Notes under the pieces: model-generated | Seen by the model: the letters and a program-made list of their open reading frames with translations, nothing else | What the model was told of the DNA's origin: nothing | Database searches by the model: none | Translations under genes and position numbers: made by a program | Part shown: positions 24,559 through 37,500 of the stretch, piece after piece | How positions within the stretch are numbered: position 1 is the stretch's first letter | Layout: each line of letters starts with the position of its first letter | DNA from: Volvox africanus | Lineage: Eukaryota > Chlorophyta > Chlorophyceae > Chlamydomonadales > Volvocaceae | Direction: 5' to 3' | Assembly (NCBI GenBank): GCA_030268105.1 | Contig: BSDZ01000004.1 | Coordinates: forward strand, 6,304,001-6,368,000 | DNA length: 64,000 nucleotides

Positions 24559-27500
24559 ATGGCGGAAAGGAAAGTTGTGCACATGCAGTTTCAAGGTGAC
24601 AATGTGGACGGAAAGCCTGAGGACCGCGCCATGCCCCCAGTCCTGGTGCCGATGTGAGTTATAAGCAATTTATTTTTCTTCATTTTTACGAACATATTAA
24701 TGTCATGAGGACAAACTTCTGTTCCCATTACGGGCACTTAGGGCAAACATGCGGCCGCGCTGATGGCCACGCTTTCTTATGCGGCCGCGCTTTCTTGTTG
24801 CAAAGCAACGAACAGAGTCCAAAAATTGCATCGCTTTTAAATTCGTTCCCGGCAAGGGAATGAAAGACTGGCGATTGCGTTCCGAACGGTTGGCGCCCCC
24901 ACCTGCCGCGGTTGTAGTCCGCCCGCCACTACCAGCACGGGCAGCAAGCCGCCCTGCTCTGCCCAGCAAACCCCCAAAGAATCTCATCTAACGCGATCCA
25001 TACCTCCTCAATGTTCACCCTCTCCAAGCCGCCAATATGTCCCCTAGCCTTAACCGGCAGCCTAACAAACCAAGTCCTTCGCAAATCACTAACTGCCTGT
25101 ACATATTCCACATCCAGCCCGGCGCCCTGTTGCTGCCTTCCCGCCGCTGCAACCTCACCCCCTCCTGAACCCCTGGACGCTCCTCCCTTGCAGCATGGCT
25201 GTCGGAATGACATCGGTGCCTGGTGGAGTGTGCCTGCTAGGAAAGGACACGGCGGTGTATCCCGTGGGCCGAACTCTGGCCATGTACTGGTGAGCGCCAA
25301 CTGAACCCGGATTGCCTTAGTGCCATTTTTGGGATGAGTATTGGGATGAGGACCGTTTGGGGGACGGCGGGTGTGCGGTTGAGAGGGCCGTGCTGCAAGG
25401 AATGTCGCATGTCGGAACAGGGCCGGATATTGTGGGTCACTTCGCTGCTCATCTTCGAGGACCGCCGCGGAAGGAGGGTTTGGGAGGGAGGGATTGGGAG
25501 GGAGGGAGGGAAGGAGGGGTATCCAGTCCAGCGGGAAACGCAAGCTGTACGGGTCGACACGTTGCTGGACACGTGGATAACTAGGACGGCATTTACATAA
25601 CACAACGCAATATCGCAGCACATCTTAGCATGGCATAGCACGGCGAAGCACGGCGAAGCACAGAATCCGAAGTAGTAGCTCAACAGGGAACAGCAGCGCC
25701 TGCGACAGCAACCCAGTGGCGCCTTCATCAAGGGGACGGCGGCGGAGGCACCGGCCATTAGGTCAGCCAGTGGCAGTGGCAACTGTAGCTGCAGCCGGCT
25801 CGCAGCCACACATGCGCTGAACGTGCGAGCCAGCGGCGGCGAGGGGGGCCGTTGTACCGCGTGACATGAAGTGGCGGCTCTTCGTAGGCTGGCACTGGAG
25901 CTGTCAGTGGTGACAGCCTCAGCTGGGGCGCCTGCATCCAAGAAGCTTGCAGCAGGGGGGTGACGCCCTTTGGGGGGTGCAGCATGGCGCGCCCTGACCC
26001 CCCTGATGCCGCCAGAAGCAGTAGAGGGAAGGGGAGACAGAGACAGTAGCAGACCCTGTTAGCGGCGCAGAAGCAGTAGCAGACGCGGAAGGGATTGCAG
26101 AAGCGCAAGCAGCAGAAGTAGCTTTATCTGTGGTTCAGCCATAACGGCGATGAGAACACAGCTGGATGCACTCCCAACTTCACCGACTGGAGTGGACTAG
26201 AAAGCCCAGCCTGTGGTGGTGTTAAGGGGTTGGGAGGGTAAGGATCTCACGCAGGTCATTGTGACCAGAGGCAACAACAGCAGCAGAGGCATTAGCAACA
26301 GCAGCTGCTACGGCTGCAGCAACAGTTGCCATACTAGCGGAGCATCTCCCAGTACCTCAGCACCCGTTGGCCCACTGACCCATGGGTCGGCGCTGCCGTC
26401 CACCCTCCTATTCGTGGGTTCTTTACGACCGGGTACGCTGTTCCCTTGATAAACACAGTCCGCCACTCCCCCCCCTCCCCCCCATCCCCTGCAGCCCCTC
26501 GCAGCCGTCCACAGTGCGCATCAGCGAGCCGCTTAGGGCCGTGCGCGGCATCACCGCCCTCACATTGGCCCCCAACAAGAAGTTTCTCGCGGCGGCGGAG
26601 ACCATGGCGGATGGGTACCTGCCGCAGGTGTGTGTAGGTGTGTAGGTGTGTAGGTGTTTGTGGGAAGTCTGCGTGTGCGCGTCTGCGTGCGCGTCTGCGT
26701 GCGCGTCTGGGGGATGTGGTTATACCCGCGCGCGCGTGTGTGTGTGTGTGTGTGTGTGTGTGCGTTACAGGGTGGTGGCGGCATGTATACCTCACAAGCA
26801 CCCACAACCCCTATCCCGGGCGGAGCCCTCCTGCTCCCTCTCTGCCATTATTGGTGAGGGCCGCCCTCATGCATCTGCATATGTCTGTTGGGAAGGTGTC
26901 ACGGAGCTCCGTAATCCACCAGCACGTGTGTGTATGTGTGTGGTGAAACCTAAGGGGGGTTATGTGTGTTTACATATATACATAGCGTTTAACGCCGATT
27001 TCACCCTTTACCTCCGTCCCGCGCCCGGGGCAACAGATCACTTTGTTCGATGCCACCACCCTGGAGCGCTCCCTCACCCTGTCCGGCACCCTCTCGGGGG
27101 GCACCTTCACCTTCTTGGCCTTCTCCGCCGACTCCTCCCTGCTGCTAGCCACCGGCTGCGAAGAGGCCACCTCCTCCGCCCCGCCCACCTCCTCCTTTCA
27201 CCTGTGGGATTGGGCCAACTCCACAACGCCGAGGTGCAGGTACGCGGGGAAATGAGATCCCGCGTCCGCGTCCTGGTACAGAGTAGGGGGTAAGAGGCCT
27301 TCACTCTCCTTTCCCTCTCTCCTTCCCCTTCCCTTTCCTTTCCGTCCCCTTCCCACTCTCTCCCCCTCCCCCCACGTTTCCCCCCACGCCCTCATTCCAA
27401 CCGTCGTCGCAGCGGCACCATGGACCGCGGGGAGATAGCGATCCGAGCGGCCCTGGATCCGCGCTACGAAGCCAATGTGCTGGTTATGTGCACGAAGTCT

Positions 27501-30500
27501 TTGGGCTTGTTTAGGCAATCTCCCAATGGCTTCAAGAGGCACCCTGTGGAGGGGCTGGAGATGGCGGTGGGTGCCGTACGGGACTGCAATTGAGGGAGGA
27601 GGCACCACGTACCGGGGATAGGATGAGACCTAGGGCCGACTACACAGACCCTGTGCTGCTGTTGGAACTGCCCCACCCCACCCCACCCCACAGCCATCTA
27701 CTCGGAGAGCCGGGTCCACGCGTACCCCACCTATTCCCTCGTCTACCACTTAGCGGTTCGGTCATCAGCTCCATCACCTCCCCTCCCCTCCCCTACCCTA
27801 ACCTCCCGGTCTCGCACTAATTGGTTGCAAGGATTCCACCGCTGCATTCACCCGCGAACTCCCACCCACCCTGTCCTGACACCTCTCCGTCCCCGGCCCC
27901 ATCCCCTGGCAGCGCGATGCCACCCTGGTGGACCTAGCCACCCTTTCGGATGGCCGCTTCCTCGTCGCTACGTCCAGCCGCCAGGTGGGGAGGGGAGGGG
28001 CCACAACATACACCCCAACGGGACCACGGCCATGTCACCATTACACACACACACACAGGCTCGCATACCCCGCCCCTCCCCTTCCCTTTCTACCTGTTCC
28101 CTCCCTGCCCTCCCGGCCCAAGCGGCTTAAGTGCTTTAATCACTGGGTTTTTTGCCGCATGCCCACACGCTCGTATCCCTTACCACGATAAGCCGTGTGT
28201 ATGTGTATGTGTATGTGTATGTAGGTGCTCGTAGTGGACCGCACTCACGCCCACATCGCCTTTTACACCGACCGGCCCGTCACATGCATGGTGGGGCTGC
28301 CCGATGGTGCTGTTGCCATCGGCACGGAGCGGGGATATCTGCAGCTGTACCGCCGCTCGGCCAACAGCGAAACCGCTCTTTATTGTGAGTTTTTTGAGCA
28401 CCGCCCCTTGACTTCCCTCAGATGGCAGATGGGCAATGTGCATCCATCGCTCCGATACCTCAGCGACCGGCAGTAGCTCGCATCTAGGAGGAGGGCAGTA
28501 GCTTTCCGTTCGGGGGGAGGAGAGGAGGGAGAGCTGCCCGTAACCCGCAGCTCGTTGTGGAATGCCATCACTATCGCCCATACACTCCCATCATCCCCAA
28601 ACCACGGCCATCACTCTCATCTCCTGCCCCTGCCCCTGCCCCTGCCCCTGCCCCTGCCCCTGCCCCTGCCCCTGCCCCTGCCCCTGCCCCTGCCCCTGCC
28701 CCTGCCCCTGCCCCCCACCCCACAGCCATCTACTCGGAGAGCCGGGTCCCGGAGACGGTCCTCAGCGTGTCTCTCGATAGCCAGATTCGGGCCATGGCTG
28801 TGGGCCCTGGGGGAGAGACGCTGCTCTGCGCGACAGGTGACTGTTGGGGCCTTATGGGGACAAACATATAGGCATTAGAGCCATGACAGTTGTCTGATCT
28901 CCGGCTTGTAAGGGAACCAGGGGCTGTGCGGCGCTGATAATAGTATCCAGGTGCCCACCACCCATCTTCAAGCGTCAATCGTTCCTCTAACCCCGCACCT
29001 TCACTCCCTTCTCCATGTCCATGTCCGCCTTTCCCGGTCCGCAGCGGGCGGCGGCCCCACATACCTCTTCAACTTGGCCTACGCCAGGGTAAGAGCTTGG
29101 CGTGGGATTTGTTCCGCATGGATCACCGGCGGGGGGGGCCGAACAGGGGGAATGTGACTGTTGGCGAGCTGTTGGGGGCCTGTGAGGGGGACACCGTAAG
29201 CCGTAAAACACCAGTGTTAACGAAGCTTAGGTGGGAGGAGACGATTGTCCTTTTCTTAAGGTTGAGGGGGACCTCTTCCTCTGGAGTGCGGGATAACGAC
29301 AATTCACGAATCATCCACGCCCGTGCCAACGTGCTGTGTTTTTTCCTTCGTCCGTCTTCCCTAACTTCCCCCCCGCCCACACACACACACACATGCACAC
29401 TCCCCGCAGACTCTGGCGCTTTCTAGTGATCCTCAGAATGACCTTTGGGAGGTGCTGCTGCCCGGGTGCCACGAACAGGTGGGTTATAATGGTTGTGTGA
29501 AGTGCTGATGCCCGACTGATTTTTGTGTTATGGACTGCCGAGTATGGATGTGGTGATGGAATGTTGGGCGTCAATATTACGCTATCTTATCGTCCTTCTC
29601 CACCCGTCTTCAAGCGCCGCACCCTCGGGTTGCTCCTCCCCCCGCCTCCCCGATTATACCTCTTCGTCCCTCAGGGCATTATCTCCGCCTCCCTCGCTTA
29701 CAAACGAGACTTCCTCGCCACTGCTTCCAAAGACCTCACCGTCCGCGTCTGGCAGACCTCCCCCCTTCGCCTGGTGCTCACTCACATGTGTCACCACTCA
29801 CCCCTGGCGTTATCCATCGACCCCTACGGCCGGGAAATGGTGGTCGCCTATGTGGACGGAGTCAGGTGCTACTCCGTCGTCGAGGGCCTCCTCGTTGAAG
29901 GGGAGGAGCTGCACCATGAGTTCGGGCCGGGAGCGGCGGGGGGAGGGGGAGGAGGAGGAGGAGGGGGAGGGGGAGGGGGCGCCGCCGGCTTCGCCGCCGG
30001 CACCGGCGCCTCCAGCGGCGGCTTCGCCGCTGCAAGTGGCGCCGCCGGCCGCCGCCGCGGCGGCCCCGGCGGTGACGGCAAGTCCTCCCTGGACCACTGT
30101 TCCTTGGTCCGGTACTCCCCGACGGGGGCGTTGATCGCGGCGGCGGGAGGTCCCGGCGGGAGACATGTGTACATCTTCTCGACGCTGACGAAGCGACAGT
30201 TGGCGGTGCTGGCGGGGCACTACGAGGCGGTGCTGGATGTGGCTTGGAGCGACGACGGGGCGTATCTTGCCACAGCGGGAGAGGGGGCGGTGTTCACCTG
30301 GGCTATGGACGGCTTTTGCAAGGTGCAGGTGAGATCGACGGCGGGGCTGGGGGAATGCAGGAGAGACGGGGTAGCACTGCTGCTGTCGAGAACCACAAAT
30401 TGCCACCTAACCACCATAACCGCTATAACCATCAACAGCATTGCATCACCGAGTGAAATACAGCTGGGAGGTGGAGTAAAGGGGGGGAGGGGACGGAGGG

Positions 30501-31494
30501 GGGAGGGAAGGAACGCGGTGTAGATTTTATTGATGTAAAAGATGATTTTTCTTCAGCCAAAAATTCTATTAATTATTAGAAACAAGTAAGACATTTAAAG
30601 TGATAACCCACTTCTGGCTGAGCAACTATTCAAGATTGACGATTTGGCGGTATAATAAGCTTCTTACAGCGTTTGCTAAGTGCGCTGAAATAGTCAGGTC
30701 GGGACTTTTTTTATGAAAGACGCTTACTCGCTAGGCATTGATGAAGTGGGAGCGATAATTAATAAATAGAAATAAAATATACGATAGAATATGTACGTAG
30801 GTATAGATATGTGTATTGTTTGTTTGAATTTTTTATCCATCCGATTAATTTAAAATATATTTTAGATAAATGCGTAATGATCTGTAGATAAAATTATATA
30901 TGTACAACAATTCCCTTTCCCTCTTTCCTCATTCCTCTTCCTCTTCCTCTTCCTCTTTCACAACGCACAGGAAAACACCTCCAAGCTCTACCTCAATGAT
31001 GCAATCGCTTGCACGCCGGAGTTCCGTACATTGGTGGTGGGCGACACCACGCAGGTAATACGTACGGCATTGTACGAACATGTCGTTACAGCGTTTGGAA
31101 TCCCGATTTGTCCCCCTTCTATCTCGTTCATTAGACGTTTACTGTACTGTAGTATTTCCGGGTATTTAAGTATTTACAAATGCAATAAATCAATCTTACT
31201 CTTGTACGAATTTGTGCCATTTCCTGATTTCGGCTGTGTTTCTCCCCCTCGTCTCTGTCCCATGACGTCATCACTCCTCAGGGCCTTCGCATCATGGAAA
31301 CATCTCGGACCACGGGTCAGTGCGGCCCCGGGGTTGCTCCGGAACCAGATGCGGCCCCCGATGCGCCCGGCGGGGAGGCCGGCGGCAGCACCGGCGGCGC
31401 CGCCGGCGCCGCCGCCACGCCGTCCACACCAGGCAAGCACAACCCCAGCAACGGCGTCAGCGGCGGTGGCGCCGGAGCCAACGCATTTCCCAGT

Positions 31495-31529
<35 letters not shown>

Positions 31530-34500
31530 GGATGCGTTTCGGGTGCCAGGTCGTGCCTCCCTCGTCCCGATTGGGACAGAGCAAGGGGGGCCGGGGGCGG
31601 CGACGCACAGAGGTGGCAAGGTGAGAGGCCGGACGAATGGTTTTGGAGGTAATGGTCGTTGAAATTACAAAACATAGGTGTATATATGTATTGTAGGAGC
31701 AGTGTGGAAGACGATACACACACACACACCATTCTTCATCTCTTACTATCTTTCCTTCCTTCCTGCTCCTTCTCCCCCCCCTCCTCCCACTGCCCCTCCT
31801 CCCTCCCCCTGCCAAAACACCTTCCACCACGACTCCTGCCACAGGGGATGCGGTTACAGTCCGCGCGTGGTGACCCCTTGAGCGGCGGCGGTGCCGGCAC
31901 CGGCGGGAGCTCCCTAGCGGTTTCGGAGCTCAAACTGCGCAACAGCTACAGCAGTATCATTCAGCCCTTCCGTGGAGGTCTGACGATTGCTCGCTGTAGT
32001 ACCGCACCGGGCATAGGGCCCGGGTACGCAATGATCCTAGGAACAGGCGTCCTGGGCCGAGTGCGGATGTGTCCCCTGCGCCCGCGGAGTAACGAAGACG
32101 TTGACGAGTACTACCTGCATGCGGCAGATGTAACCCAGGTAGGCGTTGAGGAGATGGACGGGGGGAAGGGGACAGGGGGCAAGCGGCAAGGGGAGGTTCA
32201 ACAACAACCGTACCGATATTGTTGAGGAAAACCACCTGCCGCCAGCCCACCAGCCCACCAGCCCACCATAAACCAGAGGTGATACCGCTGTAGACGCTTT
32301 ATAGCAGCGCCTCTACAGCGGTACCAGGTCTCGTGTATTCGTCTCTTCCCCCCCCCCCCGACCTCCCACCACCACCACCACCATCACCACCTACCCCCAC
32401 AACCCCCACATGATCGCTCCACTGTTACGGCAGGTGGTGGCGCACCGAGATGGCCGATTCGTCTTCACGACGGACTCTAGCGGCTGCTGGATGATGCACG
32501 TCCTTATGCCGCCAGGAACGCCCGCGTCCTGGGGATCCGCCGCCACCGCCGCCGCCACCGCCGCCGCCGCCTCTGGCGGCTCCGCCGCCCCTGCCGGCAG
32601 CTCTGCCGCCGCCGTCAGCCCCATGCCTGGCGTCGTGGCCTCTACGGGGCCCCTCTCCCCTACTCGCGCCACCAGCCCCGCCCGACAATCCGTGCCTGGC
32701 GGAGGCGGTTTCGGAGCGACTAATCGATCCACCTCGGGGCTCGGCTTGGTGACTCAGCTGGGGACGCACATTGAGTTGACGGCGGCGGCCCACCGGCTTA
32801 TGCAACTAATCGTGTCGATGGGGGGACTGGCGGGTGGACGTCATGCGACGGCAGCGGCCGCCGCCAGCACGGATATCAGCGTCAGCGGCGGCACGCCAGT
32901 GGCAGCTCAGCTGATCGTTAGTGTGCGCGCTGTCGATCTTCAGAATCTTAAAGTGCGGCGGACTCGGGCCTTATCCCCCTGGGCTGTAGACGGCAAGAAA
33001 CGGAGATAGGAAAGGAGGGAGGGGAGGGGAGGGGAGGGGGAGAGGAGGGAGAGGGGAGGGGGAGGGGGGGGTGTAATGGATGACGAGGTCGGGTAAAGTG
33101 TTGCGAAGGGATAGAGGCTGCTGTTGTGGTTAGCGGGGCGAAGGGATCACGATTTGGGTGAATTGAGGTGTGTGTGTGTGTGTGTGTGATGTGGTGTAGG
33201 GGCCCGTGTAAAAGGCGAATGAACGAGACATGGTACTGCTAGTGGAGAAACGCTAGTGGAGGGTTGGTGGGGGCATTGATTGGAAGTGTTGGAGCGGAGG
33301 AGGGAGGGTAGATAGGCTCTGGGCCCTGTGACAAACACGTATCCACATATCCACGTAAATAAACTCTCACGTCACTTCTTTATTGCTCCGAAGGAGAGTC
33401 AGCGGGAGCTGAAGGACCGCCTGGCCAAGGCCGCCATGGAGGCCGAGTACAAGATGTACGAGCGGGAACAGGTACGGTACGGTACGGCCTCTTCCTGCCC
33501 GACTAAGTGTATTGCCCATGCTACCCATCCCCCCAACCCCCCATATAACTATCTGGTTGACAGTCTTGTTGCGTGTCTCATTCCCGGGCGCCTCCAACCC
33601 CACCTCCCACTCCCACCCCAATCCCCCCCCACCTCCCCCCCCCCAACTCGCCCGCCTCCGCGAAGGGTGTCCGTCGCGAGTTTGAGGGGGAGGTTTCCCG
33701 GCTGCGTCACGAGGTGGAGGTGCTGCGGGCCGATCTGGAGTACACCCGCACCACCGCCAGCGACGAGTCTAACGCAGCGGCGCGACTGAAGGTGGGACCA
33801 CACACCCATACACATACACACACACACACACAAACACACACATACACATACACACACACAAACACACACAGACACGCACACACACACAAACACACACACA
33901 AACACACACAAGCACACACACACACACGCACACAATTCCCCGGTGTGAATGACGTGATGCACTGATGTTTATCGGGACTGATTTGGGTCGGGACCAACGG
34001 GGGGGGGACCACCGAATTGATACAAGATATCATGGTTTTACCATTATGAATATCGATATCTTGTGTTTGGGGGAACCCAATTTGGCAACCACCTACACCC
34101 TGTCCCCCGGCCTCCCATAACTCCTTGTGTGTGTGTGTGTCTGTGTGTGTGTTTGTGCTTCTGTCTGTCTCCACGGCATTCCCGTCCCACAGGCCGCCAT
34201 GACCCGGGACTTCGAGCGGGCACTTCGGGAGCAGCAAGACATGTTTGAGAGGAAGTAAGCAGCGTTAGCGGGGAGAAGCGGGGAAAGGAGAGGAGAGACG
34301 GGAGAGGGAGGGGAAGGGGAGACGGGGAGGGGGGAAGGGGGGAAACTGCAGCTCAACGGCACGGCTGTCACATAAACTAACCAGATTAACTAACCAGGGA
34401 GGAGGCGCTGACCAGGGCTAGTCTTCTGCCTCCCCATGGCCTCTCTGTTGAAGAGCTTGGCCGCCGATGTCGCCTCCATGCACACACACACACACATACA

Positions 34501-37500
34501 CGCGCGCGCGTTCTGTCTACCCCCCTCCACACAGGCTGGCTTCGGAAATCTCCCGTACGGACGCCGCTGAACGCGAGATGCATCGCCTGCGTGCCAAGTT
34601 TGGTCGCAAGCTCTGGCAATTGGACGAGCAGCAGGGGTCCATCGTACGGGACGCGGCGGAGAAGCAGTCGGAGCTGGAGGAGGTCATCGAGAGTACCAAG
34701 ATGGAGGCACAGAAAGGTGCGCGCGTGTGCGTTTGTGTGTGTATGTATCTTCGTACCTTCATGCATGTGGACATACGTGCTGAGATTACAACATTTTAGC
34801 ATTTCAGCACTTCGGCCCTCCCCTCCCTTCCTCCGGCCTTCACGGTGGTTAGTCCTCGTTTCTCCAGTGTCAGCACCAGCTGGTTTGTTTTATTCGTCTT
34901 CCCCCCTCTACCCCCCTCCCCCTCTTCCCCCTCTTCCCCCTCTACCCCCCTCCCCCTCTTCCCCCTCTACCCCCCTCCCCCTCTTCCCCCTCTGCCCCCC
35001 TCCCCCTCTTCCCCCTCTTCCCCCTCTACCCCCCTCCCCCTCTACCCCCCTCCCCCTCTTCCCCCCTTCTCCCCCCCTCTACCACCCTCCCCCTCGTCCC
35101 CTCTACCCCTCTTCCCCCCACACAGAAAGGGCTGTTTATTTCCCCCCCTCCTCTCCCCCTCCGTCCTTTGGCTCCTGGTTGCCTGTCATCCGCACTCCGC
35201 TGACTTAACACCCCCTCCTCTCCCCCTCCGTCTCCGGGCAGCTATTGCCGCCGCGCACATCCAGACGGAGCAGGAGCTGCGCATCGACGGGGAGCTCAAC
35301 GAGGAGGAGCTGCAGCGGGCCGCCGATGCGGCGCAGAAGCAGGTCTGCATGCTGCCCTGGCGGTGGAGGGAATGAGCGGGAGAGTTGAGCGGGAGTGTAT
35401 GTGTATGTGTGTAAATTGTATTCGTAAGGCCCTTGGTGCTTGCGCGCGCGCGCACATACTCACACACACCTGGGGCCCCCTCCCTCCCTCCCCTCCCTCT
35501 AGCTTCTACCCGGCCGCTTTCCCCCCTCCTTCCCTCGCTTCTCATGCATCTCAAGCACCCCGCCTCCCCGCTTACATTTTCGCCCGCCCACACCGGCAGC
35601 TCGAGGAGAGGGACGAGTCCTACATGAAGCTGCTCGCTAAGCACACGCTGCAGTCCGGACTGAACGCCAAGACCACTCAGGAGAACGAGCGGCTGCGGGC
35701 GGAGGCTGAGGCTCTGAGGAAGGAGAACACGCGGCTGGCGGAGCAGGTGCAGGGGAGGCGGTTGAGATGGGGGTAACGGGTTATGGCAAACAACATATCC
35801 CGGGGGTCACAGGAACGTCAGGAGGAGAAAGGGAGGGGGGAATTGGGTAGGGAAATGGGGGGGGGGGAAATGGAGGGGAAGGAAGGCTGTTTCGGCGTTT
35901 CGGAGGATCCTAATAACCAGGTTGCATATTTCAGTTCAAGAAGGAAGCTGAAATAGGGCGGAAGGAATCCCCATGATTCAGTTCGAACAGCTCTCACACG
36001 GCTTGATGAAACCCGAAAACCCGAAAAATCTGAAAGGATGTCAACATGCTTTAATCCTCTATTTCCACAGTCCATGTGAAATGGACAGCTTTCCCACATG
36101 CTCAGCTAAAACTAACTTGCTCGTGTCGTACACAGGTCATGGCGCTTACTGAGGAGCTGGAGGCGATGCAGAACGCCTGGGCGGATCGCGATGCTCGGCA
36201 GCGGCACCAGGACGCGGAGATGAAGGACCTGGCCTTTCAGTGGCAGCAATCGCAGCTGTTCTCTACGCTCGCTACCAGCCGCATCAAAGAGCTCAACAAC
36301 GAATTGGAGCCCATCAAGGCCGGTCGTACGGAGGCGCTCGCACACGTGGCGCAGGTAGGAAAGGTTGGGGTTGGGGGGAGGTGGAGGTGTGTATGTATGC
36401 GTACGAACGGTGAGTGTGTTCGTGCTTACTGAAGAGGAACGATTAAGGCCACTTAAGACATCCTGGCCAACATCGTCGGAACTCAAAAACACAAAAGCGT
36501 ATCTACAGTAGTATAGTAGACAGCTTGTTTTCCTTTTCCGGCGACTCTTGATCAATTCACATTCTTCGTTCGACCATTCGCTCATTCAATTTGTTCGTTA
36601 GGTTGTGCATTTAGTTTGTTCGCTAGGTCGTTAATGCCTTCCTTGGTTCCGCCGGGCGCTCATCCCCCAGATGGAGTCCGTGGCACAGAGGCAGTTGGAG
36701 CGTCAGGCCAAGGTGGTTTCGGAGAACGCGTCTCTGCAATCGAGACTGGACGCGGCGTACGAGGAACTGAAGAACGTGAGGGAGGGTTTCTCTTACACGA
36801 GGAGTTCATAAAACCCTTAGTGCTGTGTGTCTTCCCGACTGACAGAGGGCCTGATGTGTTTCGTGCCCACCTCCCTCCCAACCCCTCCCAATCCCTCCCT
36901 CCCTCCCTCTCCCTATCTCCCCCCCTCCCTCCCTCCCTCCCTCCCTCCCTCCCCCCTCCCTCCCTCCCTCCCTCCCTCCCTTGCTGACTATCCCCTCTGT
37001 TTCCGTTTGGCTTAACCTCAACAGGTCAAGGGTGAGATGCTGGAACGGGAAGCTTACTTCAAGAACTTCACGACACAACTTTTCCGTACCATTCAGGATG
37101 TGCCACACATGCACTGGCCGAAGCTCTTCGGGCGACTCATCGACGACTACCACAAGGTGGGTGCGTGGGGTAGGTGTGTGTGTGTATTGGGGGGTTATGG
37201 GGGTTGATTGAGGGCTGACACTGCGTGGTGGTATCAAAGGGTGGATGGGATGACGGTTGGTCGTTGCAGTGGTTGGCAGATGTGAAGAAATGGGGTTTGT
37301 TCTGTCCCTGGTGCGTGTGTCGTGAAGTTCACTTCACTTCCCACCTGACGGCCCCGAAGCACTAACCCCCTCGCTATCCCCCCTCCCCTTCCCCCTCCAC
37401 TTCCCCCCTTCCCCCAACATCAGGGTCGCGATAAGGCCTCTTGGACCAGGTACCTGACAGCGGACCATGGGTCGAATGCCCACCCGCCCGAGAGAGAAGA

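Noticed and set aside
28557..28878. Frames encoding poly(Pro-Ala) and poly(Cys-Pro)
   Set aside because: These come from the CCCCTG repeat. The real exon in this stretch starts at 28726.
37425..37470. Possible extra CFAP57 exon reading GRDKASWT
   Set aside because: It has an acceptor and a donor, but its end phase does not match the exon at 37895.
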